61,023 bases of DNA from Cytophagales bacterium (GTDB taxonomy: Bacteria > Bacteroidota > Bacteroidia > Cytophagales > Cyclobacteriaceae), in the NCBI GenBank assembly GCA_020403045.1, contig JADBYK010000047.1:1-61023 (forward strand), written 5' to 3'. This document shows positions 7,751-16,700 of the stretch, in pieces. Under the pieces are notes generated by a model. That model saw only the letters and a program-made list of their open reading frames with translations, searched no databases and had not been told where the DNA came from. The position numbers and the translations under genes are program-made. Every line of letters begins with the position of its first letter. The first letter of the stretch is position 1.

Positions 7751-10700
7751 TTACTCTCCGATCATAACGAAGGCACCCCAATAAAACGGGCTCGGGTATT
7801 TTTGCTTTAGTTGTGTTTGCGCGATTCTAAAAGCTTCGTGTTTGTTTTCGGAAGTAAGCCAGGCTTTGTAAAATAAGATCATCAGATCTTTCGTAGCCTC
7901 ATCATCTACACTCCATAGGCTCATGATAATTGATTTTGCCCCCGCAATCTGAAAGGAACGTTGAAGCCCATAAACTCCTTCACCATTTTTCACTGTTCCA
8001 AGACCCGTTTCGCAAGCTGACAATACAACCAGATCGGTTTGATCTAGATTCAGATTCATAACTTCATAAGCTGTTAGAATTCCATCTTCATTACCATCCG
8101 TGCCGATACCATTGGCAATAAAGTCTCCCGCACCGGCTAGGATGAGTCCGGAACGCAACAGCGGGTTTTCGATGTATTTCTGGAAATTAGATTCATTTGA
8201 AAAATCTAAATCCTCAAGGAAAAAACCATGTGTAGCGATATGAAGACTTTTGGGGCTGTCTACGCCTTTTATGAAACTCTCCGTAGCTTGATTTTCGGTT
8301 ACCGATTGAATAGGTTGATCCGCTGGAAACAACTTGCCAATTTCGTCCACTTCAGTTTTTGTTGCCGGCAATAGTGGAATGCCATCGTCTCCGCGCATGT
8401 ATCGAAGTAAACCACTTCTTAATCCTCTCTGGTTGCCAGTGGCGGGTTTTGAGTCTTTTTCCTTTTTAGTTGGAGTTGCGTAGATCGGAAAACCAAGAAG
8501 GTAGGCTTTTCCTTTTTTATTGGATGCTCGTTGAAGTGCTAAAATATCTTTTGTGTTTGTGACGGGCTGAATAAAAATTTCTTCCAATACTGTCTTTCCT
8601 GTTTTTGGATTTTGTAAGGTGTTTAAATTGATTTGGTTATAAACGCCATCGGGTGAAAAATATACTTTTTGCACGCCTTTGAGTGCTGGTTTTAGGAAAG
8701 ACCAATACTGATGGTAAGAAATACTATCGTCCACCTCGTGTCGAATCGTGTTTCGGTAGTAACTAAGGAATCGATCTTCGATTCGCCCGGCATTTGGCAG
8801 CATCACTAATGTCGGATTGTTTTTGGTGTCCTTCGTTACCACTAAGAAAGCATAAACGATTTTTCCAACGAAGCCACCACCTTCATCCGGAGAAAAAGAT
8901 CTAAACCGAATACACTCAATAGCGGCTTCGCCTGGTTTTAGTTTGCGTTGAATATCTTTCCAGCTGACCTGGGCGGGTTTGAATGTTTTGTTAAACAATT
9001 CTGATTTCACAGAAAGATACTTTTCTAGAATATTGGCAGCGGTGTTGATCGAGTCTATTTTGACTTGTGCCTGAATGGGGTTTTCTGAGGTTTGGTTGTG
9101 CAGCTTTCCTAGCTGTTCTTTCAGGTTAATCCACTGTTTGTATTGATTGATTAGCTCTTCGTTTTTACTGTTGAGTATGGACTGTCGCACTTTTAGCGTT
9201 GCGTACATGGTGAGCGCTTTAGTGCGCAATTGATAGTCATAGACATCTCCGAGCAGGGTTGGTTTTTTTACCTGTTGCTCGATGGCATAAGAATAGAACT
9301 CTTCGAAAGTCAGTTTCAGTTTGCCAAAATAGAATTTGCTCTTTTCCTCCTCGCTTAGCGCTGGAAAGTAATTATCAATTTGGGCAAAATAGTTATCAAA
9401 TGTTTTTTTGAAATAGCCTTCCGCTGCCACATAGTCTTTCTTACTCCAGCTAAGTGCCGCCAATTTCCGCGTTACTTCTCCGAAGGCCGGGTGATTCTTG
9501 CCAAACAATTTTTCACGAAGTGCCAAGGCTTTGGAAAGTTCTGCTTTCGCTTTTGGGTCTGACGCCTGATAGTAGGCTTGCCCCAGGTTAAAGGTGGCGG
9601 TGGCATACAATGCTCCTTCCCCGGTTTTTTCTTTAAAAATGGAAAGCGCGTTTTGATACAACGGCACCGCCTTGGCTACATCGCCCTCGTGCCGATAGGC
9701 ATTGCCCAAATTGTTCTGCTTAATGCCGTAGGACAAACGATTTTCGCTGTCGTTCTTTAAAATATCTAATGCGTTCAACAAAAGTAGTTCAGCTTGCGGA
9801 AAACGTCCCATGTCAACATAGAGGTTACCCATATTTGAAAGGGTCGCTGCAAAGTAGGGATGCTTTTCCCCATACCTTTCTCGATCATAATCGCGCACTT
9901 CGCGCAAATTCACTTCTGCTTCTTCATAGCGAGCCAATGCCTCTTGCACAATTGCCAGACTATTTAATGCACTCATATACGATTCCGTTGCTTTTTCATC
10001 CTTAACGCCTTTTAGGATGGCGCAAGAATTTGTAAGTAACTCTTCCGCTTCTGGGTATCTGCCTTGGTTCATATACAACGATGCCAGGTTGATACTTGAA
10101 TTCACGGCATTAAGTGAAATCTCGTCTGTTTGTTTTAATTGCGGGATGGCTTCTAAGAATGAACTTTCCGATTTAGAATAATACCCAAGTTGCGAGTAGA
10201 TGTCGGCCATCTTGCTGAGCAAAAGGTGATAGGCCGGGTTACTTTTCTCAACCTCTTTAAGCGTTTTTTCGCCAAGTTCTTTGGCCTTAAGCAAATCTCC
10301 ACTTCGCTCCAGCACGTCTAACACAAATTGAACAGACGACAAATATGCCTCGCTGTCGATACCTTTCAACGAAGCATCTAGTGTTAATAATTCTTGCCCG
10401 GTTTTTTTTGCTTTTCCATAGTCGCCTTCATCGCGGTAGATGGCGGTCAGGTTGTAAAGGCCATTGCTAAAGGCTTCCGTTTGGGTTAAATTTAGTTTTC
10501 GCCTGATGACCAGTTCTTTTTCGAAGTAATCGATGGCCTTTGCGGTGTTGCCCGTTTGCAAGTGACTGTCGCCCAATAAAAAATAGACTTCGGCCACCAG
10601 TGTGTCGATGCGATTCCGGGTGCTGGCCAGTAAATCACGTTCTAATTTTAGGCAAGACCGGAAATCTTCTTTGACATAGAAGCCGTCCAGCTGCACATAG

Positions 10701-10798
10701 GCGGCTTCTAATAACATCGCTTGCTGGCTAAATGCCTGCGTAAAACACAGCAGCGAGGTAACTATGAAAACGTACTTTCGAGAGATTAACTCTTTCAT
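7751..10798 (-). CDS. Exported TPR-CHAT caspase-like protein
   Basis: 1015 residues. A signal peptide (about 1-25, ending FSQ) is followed by tetratricopeptide repeats over about 30-460 ('ATFNLGQAYYQASDP', 'SNMGNLYVDMGRFPQAELLL'), a helical linker, and a C-terminal CHAT domain from about 640. The caspase-type dyad is intact: His857 in 'LHIATHGFF' and Cys929 in 'VVLSACETGLG', followed by the family motif 'GEGVYGLQRSFQIAGAKSI'. CHAT proteins are clan CD cysteine peptidases or scaffolds. The signal peptide is notable because studied TPR-CHAT peptidases act in the cytoplasm. It is 19 nt downstream of a small lipoprotein gene on the same strand, probably one operon. The target is unknown. Confidence 0.9.
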   Translation of the reverse strand: MKELISRKYVFIVTSLLCFTQAFSQQAMLLEAAYVQLDGFYVKEDFRSCLKLERDLLASTRNRIDTLVAEVYFLLGDSHLQTGNTAKAIDYFEKELVIRRKLNLTQTEAFSNGLYNLTAIYRDEGDYGKAKKTGQELLTLDASLKGIDSEAYLSSVQFVLDVLERSGDLLKAKELGEKTLKEVEKSNPAYHLLLSKMADIYSQLGYYSKSESSFLEAIPQLKQTDEISLNAVNSSINLASLYMNQGRYPEAEELLTNSCAILKGVKDEKATESYMSALNSLAIVQEALARYEEAEVNLREVRDYDRERYGEKHPYFAATLSNMGNLYVDMGRFPQAELLLLNALDILKNDSENRLSYGIKQNNLGNAYRHEGDVAKAVPLYQNALSIFKEKTGEGALYATATFNLGQAYYQASDPKAKAELSKALALREKLFGKNHPAFGEVTRKLAALSWSKKDYVAAEGYFKKTFDNYFAQIDNYFPALSEEEKSKFYFGKLKLTFEEFYSYAIEQQVKKPTLLGDVYDYQLRTKALTMYATLKVRQSILNSKNEELINQYKQWINLKEQLGKLHNQTSENPIQAQVKIDSINTAANILEKYLSVKSELFNKTFKPAQVSWKDIQRKLKPGEAAIECIRFRSFSPDEGGGFVGKIVYAFLVVTKDTKNNPTLVMLPNAGRIEDRFLSYYRNTIRHEVDDSISYHQYWSFLKPALKGVQKVYFSPDGVYNQINLNTLQNPKTGKTVLEEIFIQPVTNTKDILALQRASNKKGKAYLLGFPIYATPTKKEKDSKPATGNQRGLRSGLLRYMRGDDGIPLLPATKTEVDEIGKLFPADQPIQSVTENQATESFIKGVDSPKSLHIATHGFFLEDLDFSNESNFQKYIENPLLRSGLILAGAGDFIANGIGTDGNEDGILTAYEVMNLNLDQTDLVVLSACETGLGTVKNGEGVYGLQRSFQIAGAKSIIMSLWSVDDEATKDLMILFYKAWLTSENKHEAFRIAQTQLKQKYPSPFYWGAFVMIGE

Positions 10799-10817
10799 GA
10801 ATACGAAGTTGTCAAGA

Positions 10818-11261
10818 TTATGGAGTCAATTTAAAGATGTGTTTTCCTGGAATAGAGCTAGTCCGTCCTCCGGTGGTTGTTTTATCCCACTGTAACGATA
10901 ACGTTAAGTTACTGGCAGTTATCTCGTCTATAGTCACTTCCACGTTATCATTCCGCTTAATTTTTCTGGCGCTTGTTGGCCCATCAGTATAGTCCCATGT
11001 ACCAGAGGCAGGCCAGATGGGGTCTCCATTGGTAGTGGTGTACCCGGTTGCGCTAAAAGTGATTGTGAGTCCTTTGAAAAAGTTATTGTCACTCACGCCA
11101 TCAATGGTCAGGCTTTGCAACTTCCATGTGGCAGCCGTAAGCAACTTGGTGGTTTTTTCAGCTTCCGTAGGTTCGGGGTCTTTTTTTGAATCGCCACAGT
11201 TGGAAAAAGTGATCAAACTGACAATGATCAATAGTGAAAACAGGTGGTTAATAGTCTTCAT
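10818..11261 (-). CDS. Small lipocalin-like lipoprotein
   Basis: 147 residues. The N terminus MKTINHLFSLLIIVSLITF is followed by SNC and an acidic 'GDSKKDPEPTEAE' linker, typical of a Bacteroidota lipoprotein. The remainder ('LLTAATWKLQSLTIDGV', 'GLTITFSATGYTT', 'ASGTWDYTD', 'LTLSLQWDKT') follows the lipocalin-like pattern common in this phylum: W near the start, a central 'G.W', and antiparallel strands. It precedes the TPR-CHAT gene by 19 nt on the same strand and is probably the first gene of that operon, so it may be its envelope partner. Ligand and function are unknown. Confidence 0.75.
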   Translation of the reverse strand: MKTINHLFSLLIIVSLITFSNCGDSKKDPEPTEAEKTTKLLTAATWKLQSLTIDGVSDNNFFKGLTITFSATGYTTTNGDPIWPASGTWDYTDGPTSARKIKRNDNVEVTIDEITASNLTLSLQWDKTTTGGRTSSIPGKHIFKLTP

Positions 11262-11301
11262 AGCGTTTATTTTTTTGCAATGTAGGCAGCCGGCAAGTAT
11301 T

Positions 11302-11329
11302 AAAAAATACCCGTTTTTAGGTATTTTTT
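11302..11329. promoter_or_regulatory. Inverted repeat upstream of the lipoprotein/CHAT operon
   Basis: AAAAAATACC (11302-11311) and GGTATTTTTT (11320-11329) are perfect 10-bp arms around CGTTTTTA. The core ATACCCGTTTTTAGGTAT closely resembles the palindrome at 11617-11634. Located about 40-70 bp upstream of the lipoprotein start, it could be an operator. It is not positioned to terminate any gene. Confidence 0.5.
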
Positions 11330-11616
11330 TCGTGAGCTATAAACACCAAACAAGGTTGGACATGTAGCGAAATCTCTAAAAAACTCGGTAAGTCGAGACA
11401 ATTGCCTAAGTTATCTTATTTAAATGTATTTTTCTTTACGTGCTATCGTTCGGGCATGGACGATAGGTTTCAATCCATTACCCTCATAGGTTTTCCACCC
11501 CATTGATAAGTAAAGCCGCGTTTACTTTATTCTGTGCAAGTGAATCTTGCAGCTAACACGTTTTGTATTGTTAGTCGTTAACAAGAAATGTGACCAAAGA
11601 ATATTCGATGTTTACC

Positions 11617-11634
11617 ATACCCATTTTAGGGTAT
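11617..11634. promoter_or_regulatory. Palindromic operator candidate overlapping a -33 box
   Basis: ATACCC (11617-11622), spacer ATTTTA, GGGTAT (11629-11634) is a perfect inverted repeat that touches the -33 TTG of the promoter at 11634-11664. It shares the core with 11302-11329, so both divergent operons may answer to the same DNA-binding protein. Confidence 0.5.
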
Positions 11635-11664
11635 TGACAATGGTTTATTGATATCGTATGTTTG
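11634..11664 (+). promoter_or_regulatory. Bacteroidota-type promoter of the surface-protein operon
   Basis: TTG at 11634-11636, a 20-nt spacer, then TATGTTTG at 11657-11664 matches the -33/-7 consensus (TTG ... TAnnTTTG). The start codon at 11700 leaves a leader of about 30 nt. Confidence 0.7.
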
Positions 11665-11699
11665 GCACAATCAATGTCAATCATTAAATCTTTTAAAAC

Positions 11700-14165
11700 A
11701 TGAAAGTTGGAAAAGCTCTACTTGTTCTCTTATTCGCAGCAATTACTTCCTACGCGCAAAATAAATCATTGGGAGTGGGTACGCCCACGCCCAACGCAAA
11801 CGCGGCCTTGCATGTGGAATCGCCTACTAATAATCAAGGCTTTATTATGCCTAGATTGACCACGGCACAACGTACTGGGATGAGTACGCTGTTAACTTCA
11901 ACCGACAATGGGTTGATGCTATATGATACCGATTTGAAAACGATTTATATCTGGGATGGCACCGCCTGGAAAAGTACGGCTGAAGTGGCAGGTGGGGCTA
12001 AGTTGTCATATCCCTATAAAGACAGTGTTACCACCACACTTACAGGTAACGATGTTTTTGCACTGAAATACAATAATGCAGCTAACAAGCGAGTGCTTCG
12101 CGTAGAAAGTTTGAGTGCAACCAATGGTAGCAGCGCTGTAAGTGTGCAACAAAATGGCACGGGAATAGGTATTTTTTCGCGGGTTGACAATCCTGCAGCG
12201 GGTACCTCGGCAGTGTTTGGAACCACCAACTCCAACTTAGGTGGTGCGGTGGCGCCTGTTGGCGTTTATGGAGAGTCAACGGGTACTGGGTCACTCGGAG
12301 CAGCTTTTCGAGTCAACAATGCGGCCAATAATTTTCCAGCCGTTTATGCGGAAACTAATGGTATAGGTTCTGCTGCCCGACTCGTTTCACTAAACGCAGC
12401 TTCCACAGCTCCGGCATTGGTTGTTGTGAATGCAGGTACAGGAAGTGCAATTCAGACAACCGGTAAAATTCAGGCTGGAGAGTTTATCGGAAATGGAAGT
12501 GGACTGACAAACATCACAGCGACCAATCCAAGATTGACCTTGCCCTATCAAGACTCAGTCTTGACGGCACCGGCAAATTCTAACTTATTCAGGCTTTACT
12601 ATGGCGGTACTGCGCCAGGCAATGTTGGGTTAGCATATTTTGAAAACCTAAACCCAACCAATGCATTCAGCCCACTTTTTTCAAGAACTCTAGGAACTGG
12701 CTCCGCGAGCATTTTTATGATTGACAATAGTGCCAATACAGGTGCTGCAGTGGGTGCAACCACCAATGGTACTGGACCTGCGGTTAGAGGGTTCAATACG
12801 GGTACTGGCAACGGATTTGCAGGACTATTTCAAAATAATAATGCCACCAATGCTTTTCCTGCCATCCAATCTAGTACTGTTGGAACAGGTCCCGGATTGC
12901 GGGTTTTGCAAAATACAACCAGTGCAGGCAGTGGTATAGATGTGATTTTGCAGAATACCACCGGTACGGCTTTAGGGCTTTCGGTGAATCAGCAAGGAAC
13001 CAGCAACGCGGGATCATTTGCCATCAATAACGCCACTAATACTTCCGCTGCGCTTTTTTCGCAAACAACAGGAACGGGAGCTGCATTTCAGGCGCAAACT
13101 TCAAGCGGCTTCACTGCGGTTTATGGACGAAGAGAAGGTGCTACCAATGGTAATGCTGGTTTGTTTGATATCACCGATAGTGCAAATACTTTCCCCTCGC
13201 TACAAGCGAATACGGTAGGGACTGGTGCAGCAGGAAATTTTAAGATTACCAATACTGCAAGTACGGTAAGTGCCGTGTTTGGCGAAACCAATGGTGCACT
13301 TTTGAGCGCGGGCGTTTATGGACTCAATACCGGCAATGGTTTTGGCGTTGTCGGCAGATCAACTGGTTCTGCGATCGGCTCCGCTGCTGTTTATGGTGAG
13401 CAGCTTGGAACAGGTGATGCTGCAGGCGCTTTCAGAATTAACAATGCGGCTAACGTTAGCAATGCCGTGTACGGTGAAACGAATGGAACTGCGTCTGCCA
13501 TTAATGCGGCACAGTTTGGAACGGGCACAGGATTACTCGCACAAATAGTAAATGTTGCCAATACCTCTAATGCTCTTCGAGTTTTAACCAATGGAACAGG
13601 TAACGGAATTTTGGTTAACCATACAGGTGCGTCTGGTAATCTAGCAGTTTTTCAAAGCTCGGGTGCGAATGCAGCCCGCATAGACAAAACAGGTAAAGGC
13701 TTTTTTAATGGCGGTACACAAACTGGCGGTGCAGACTTAGCCGAGATGTTCGATGTAGAAGGTTCAAGACAAAATTATGAGCCAGGCGATGTGCTCGTGA
13801 TTTCCGAGCGCACGGACCGCACGGTAGAAAAATCTTCAGCCGCTAATTCTTCCAAAGTGGTAGGCGTGTATGCCACCAAACCTGGGGTTACATTGACGGA
13901 AAAAGGAATGGATGAAAATTTAGACGAACTCATACCCATGGGTGTAATTGGAGTAATCCCCACAAAAGTGTGTTTGGAAAACGGCCCAATTAAAAGAGGT
14001 GATCTGCTGGTAACATCTTCTAAGCAAGGTCATGCCATGAAAGCCATGCCCGTCAATGTGGGGGGAGTTTTGATCTACCCAGCAGGAGCAATACTGGGTA
14101 AAGCCCTTGAGAATTTTGACCGTCAGGAAAATGGACTCATCAAAGTTTTGGTAAACGTTAAGTAA
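11700..14165 (+). CDS. Secreted Gly/Thr/Asn-rich repeat surface protein
   Basis: 821 residues with a signal peptide (ending SYAQ). An N-terminal region 'GVGTPTPNANAALHVES' / 'MPRLTTAQR' / 'GLMLYDTDLKTIYIWDGTAW' is common in Bacteroidota fibre-like proteins. From about 130 to 660 there are degenerate repeats of roughly 35-40 residues of the form GTGxAxxFxxxNxANTxxAVxxxTNGTG, suggesting a repetitive beta-solenoid or fibre shaft. From about 675 the C-terminal domain begins 'TGGADLAEMFDVEG' and includes 'YEPGDVLVIS', 'VVGVYATKPG' and 'GDLLVTSSKQGHAMK', resembling tail-fibre or peptidase-G2-like head domains. There is no T9SS sorting domain. It is followed 12 nt later by a type A T9SS cargo gene in the same operon. 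Function is unknown; surface adhesion is a guess. Confidence 0.8.
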   Translation: MKVGKALLVLLFAAITSYAQNKSLGVGTPTPNANAALHVESPTNNQGFIMPRLTTAQRTGMSTLLTSTDNGLMLYDTDLKTIYIWDGTAWKSTAEVAGGAKLSYPYKDSVTTTLTGNDVFALKYNNAANKRVLRVESLSATNGSSAVSVQQNGTGIGIFSRVDNPAAGTSAVFGTTNSNLGGAVAPVGVYGESTGTGSLGAAFRVNNAANNFPAVYAETNGIGSAARLVSLNAASTAPALVVVNAGTGSAIQTTGKIQAGEFIGNGSGLTNITATNPRLTLPYQDSVLTAPANSNLFRLYYGGTAPGNVGLAYFENLNPTNAFSPLFSRTLGTGSASIFMIDNSANTGAAVGATTNGTGPAVRGFNTGTGNGFAGLFQNNNATNAFPAIQSSTVGTGPGLRVLQNTTSAGSGIDVILQNTTGTALGLSVNQQGTSNAGSFAINNATNTSAALFSQTTGTGAAFQAQTSSGFTAVYGRREGATNGNAGLFDITDSANTFPSLQANTVGTGAAGNFKITNTASTVSAVFGETNGALLSAGVYGLNTGNGFGVVGRSTGSAIGSAAVYGEQLGTGDAAGAFRINNAANVSNAVYGETNGTASAINAAQFGTGTGLLAQIVNVANTSNALRVLTNGTGNGILVNHTGASGNLAVFQSSGANAARIDKTGKGFFNGGTQTGGADLAEMFDVEGSRQNYEPGDVLVISERTDRTVEKSSAANSSKVVGVYATKPGVTLTEKGMDENLDELIPMGVIGVIPTKVCLENGPIKRGDLLVTSSKQGHAMKAMPVNVGGVLIYPAGAILGKALENFDRQENGLIKVLVNVK

Positions 14166-14177
14166 TCCTAACCGGCC

Positions 14178-16598
14178 ATGAGAAAATACTGGTTAGTTAT
14201 ATTCGTGTTCTGTGCCTACTCTAGTCAGGCGCAGTTCATCAAGAACACAGGCATCGAAATATCCAATTCCAATAGTCTTGTTACTAATGGAGATTGGGTA
14301 AATGATGTGGGCACGTTGTTTAAAAACAACGGAGTCATCAAGACAACCGAGAGTTGGACCAACAATGGCACTCTATCTGCCGGTAGCACCGGGGGATATA
14401 TACTCGCCTACTCAACCGTTAAAACGTTCACTCCGGGTGGTTCCTCTTTTGGATTTATAGTAAAGCAAGGAACAGCAGATCTCACTTTACCTAATTCGGT
14501 AGAGTTAAAAGACAGCCTCTTATTGCAGGGTGGGTTACTGCAGTTGGTAAACGCAACGGATGTTATTACCATTGGTGCTGGTGGAAAAGTAAGCAACGTT
14601 TCCGGTTCGTACGTGGTGGGAAGATTTGCCCGCAAGGGGAGCGGCAACTTATTTTTTCCAATTGGCAAAGACGGCAGGTACCTGCCTATTACTTTTTTGA
14701 ACGTAACGGGCGCGACCCCAACTACATCAGTGGCTGTTGAAGATGCGCCCACTGGCTATACAGCCGGGGCGGGTGTCAATGCACTGATCAACTTTCCCTA
14801 CGTTTGGAAAACAACGAAGGCCAATGCGGCAGACTCTGCTTCTTTTGTAGAAATCGAGTATCCGAATACGCTGCCTACCGCTGCTGATGTGGTGGTAGTG
14901 CGAAAGCTAACTGGACAGAACCGATACGAAGGCATGGGGGCACGAGCCATTACCACAACGGCCAATACCGTAAAAGTTCGAAGCTACTCACGTGGGCTCA
15001 GGGGTATTTTTTCTATTGCGCGCGGATTCAAGGGGAATTTGAAAACAGATTCGCTGGCATTGGTGGCGCTCTATCAGGCTACTGGTGGAACGGGTTGGAC
15101 AAACCGCACGAATTGGATAACAGGCAAAGTGAACACCTGGCAGGGGGTTACAGAAACTGGCGGCCAAATTACAGCGGTAAATCTCGCCAACAACAAATTA
15201 ACAGGCAATGTGCCTGATGCTTTTGCTGACTTGGCCGCGCTTCAAACCGTAAACCTCGCGGGCAATGCCATCACTAAATTACCCGTATTGACAGGATCAA
15301 CGGGGCTTACTTTATTGAATGTTTCCGGTAATCGCCTGGACTTTGGTTCGCTATTGCCCAATGTTACTATACCCGGGATCAACTACTCCAATCAAGGAGA
15401 TATCGGTGCGCCTACCACCCAGTTATTAGATGTAGGGCAAGATTATACAGCCAGCGTAACAACCTCGGGCATCGGGAATACATATCAATGGAAGCGAAAT
15501 GGAGTGAATATTTCAGGTGCCGTTAACGCTACTTACCAGATTACCTCTATTAACCGCGCTAACCAAGGCGTTTATATTGCCGAGGTAAAAAACGCAGGCG
15601 TGCCGGGTTTAACTTTAAAGACAGCAAACCAAAATATTTTTGCCACTGCCACTCTCTCCGGCAAGATGACGTTGGATGGCACGGCTCCTGTTTCGAAAGG
15701 AAATATTTTCTTGTTGAAGGTAACGGCAAAGGGTGGGTATGATACAACTGCCACTAAAGCGGTGAACACCGATGGTACATTTGTATTTGCAAAAACCATT
15801 TTGGATGACTACATCCTTCAAGGCAAGCCAGACCCAACACTGTCGCCTGACCGTTTGTTGATCTATTACAAAGACAAATTGTTTTGGGAAGAGGCTGACA
15901 CAATAAAAGTACAAAACAGTATTGCCGGATTGAATCTAACGTTACAAAAGAAACCCGAACCACCAACCGGAAAGGGAGCGGTAACAGGTATTTTAGAGGA
16001 AGATAAGCCGGGTGGGAGAGTGGATCAGACGTTAGCCCGCGGTAGGGTGGCAGGTGCTACTGTCAGTGTTCGTAGGGTACAGAGTGCGGGTCGCACACAA
16101 AACGAGACATTGACTTTGGTAGCGACTGCGGTCACCGATGACCAGGGTAATTTTACATTGCCTAATTTGCCTCCCGCCAAGTACCGATTGAACATCCAGT
16201 ATCCGGGTTACCCGATGGATCCCAATTCGTTCATTACGTTTGATATTGGCACACAACCTTCTTCAACTACGGTAAATGTGAGTGCAGTGGTATCAGCCCA
16301 ATCGAATAAGATCGTAGTTAGCCTGGTGCGTATTACCGAGATTTATGATGAGTTGAAGGTATTGCCTTACCCGAACCCTGCCAGCGAGAAGATAATGGTA
16401 GAGTTTGATCGGGCGGTGATGAACGCAACAGGGGTGCTGTTCACAGACCTTACCGGAAGATCAATCAATGTAGAAACCACTACTACGGATAAAGGATTTG
16501 AAGTGAAGGTTGGCTCGGTGCCTCCGGGGCTTTATTTGCTGAGTTTAGTAGATGCGAATAATTTTAAAATGGTTACTTCAAAGGTGTCCATCAAGTAG
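14178..16598 (+). CDS. T9SS type A cargo with LRR and Ig-like domains
   Basis: 806 residues with a signal peptide (ending SSQAQ). A beta-rich N-terminal region ('NNGVIKTTESWTNNGTLSAG') is followed near 300-400 by leucine-rich repeats ('ITAVNLANNKLTGNVPDAF', 'LQTVNLAGNAITKLP', 'LTLLNVSGNRLDF'). An Ig-like domain follows at about 410-480 ('YQWKRNGVNISGA', 'NQGVYIAEVKN'), then carboxypeptidase-regulatory-like segments ('VTDDQGNFTLPNLPP'). The last ~80 residues are the type A sorting domain: 'VLPYPNPASEKIMVEF', 'LFTDLTGRSI', 'PPGLYLLSL'. T9SS would export it and sortase-like processing would anchor it. It follows the repeat protein by 12 nt and ends at a strong terminator hairpin. Confidence 0.9.
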   Translation: MRKYWLVIFVFCAYSSQAQFIKNTGIEISNSNSLVTNGDWVNDVGTLFKNNGVIKTTESWTNNGTLSAGSTGGYILAYSTVKTFTPGGSSFGFIVKQGTADLTLPNSVELKDSLLLQGGLLQLVNATDVITIGAGGKVSNVSGSYVVGRFARKGSGNLFFPIGKDGRYLPITFLNVTGATPTTSVAVEDAPTGYTAGAGVNALINFPYVWKTTKANAADSASFVEIEYPNTLPTAADVVVVRKLTGQNRYEGMGARAITTTANTVKVRSYSRGLRGIFSIARGFKGNLKTDSLALVALYQATGGTGWTNRTNWITGKVNTWQGVTETGGQITAVNLANNKLTGNVPDAFADLAALQTVNLAGNAITKLPVLTGSTGLTLLNVSGNRLDFGSLLPNVTIPGINYSNQGDIGAPTTQLLDVGQDYTASVTTSGIGNTYQWKRNGVNISGAVNATYQITSINRANQGVYIAEVKNAGVPGLTLKTANQNIFATATLSGKMTLDGTAPVSKGNIFLLKVTAKGGYDTTATKAVNTDGTFVFAKTILDDYILQGKPDPTLSPDRLLIYYKDKLFWEEADTIKVQNSIAGLNLTLQKKPEPPTGKGAVTGILEEDKPGGRVDQTLARGRVAGATVSVRRVQSAGRTQNETLTLVATAVTDDQGNFTLPNLPPAKYRLNIQYPGYPMDPNSFITFDIGTQPSSTTVNVSAVVSAQSNKIVVSLVRITEIYDELKVLPYPNPASEKIMVEFDRAVMNATGVLFTDLTGRSINVETTTTDKGFEVKVGSVPPGLYLLSLVDANNFKMVTSKVSIK

Positions 16599-16620
16599 TC
16601 AGTCAGTTCGTGTCGAAATC

Positions 16621-16660
16621 AAATGGCGTCACTCTGCTCCTCGCAGACTGACGCCATTTT
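16621..16660 (+). terminator. Terminator between convergent genes
   Basis: AAATGGCGTCA (16621-16631) pairs with TGACGCCATTT (16649-16659); an inner TCTGC/GCAGA helix extends the stem. The plus strand continues TTTTATGTT. It ends the T9SS cargo operon and may also serve the leftward gene ending at 16701. Confidence 0.75.
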
Positions 16661-16700
16661 ATGTTAAGCTCTACGAAAAATGGAGAGTGGGCTTTCGTAA

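Larger units (their letters stand above)
11262..11699. other. 438-bp divergent intergenic region
   Basis: This gap separates the leftward lipoprotein/CHAT operon from the rightward surface-protein operon. It contains two related inverted repeats (11302-11329 and 11617-11634) and one good promoter (11634-11664). I see no ORF of coding character and no RNA gene in the remaining sequence. Confidence 0.7.
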
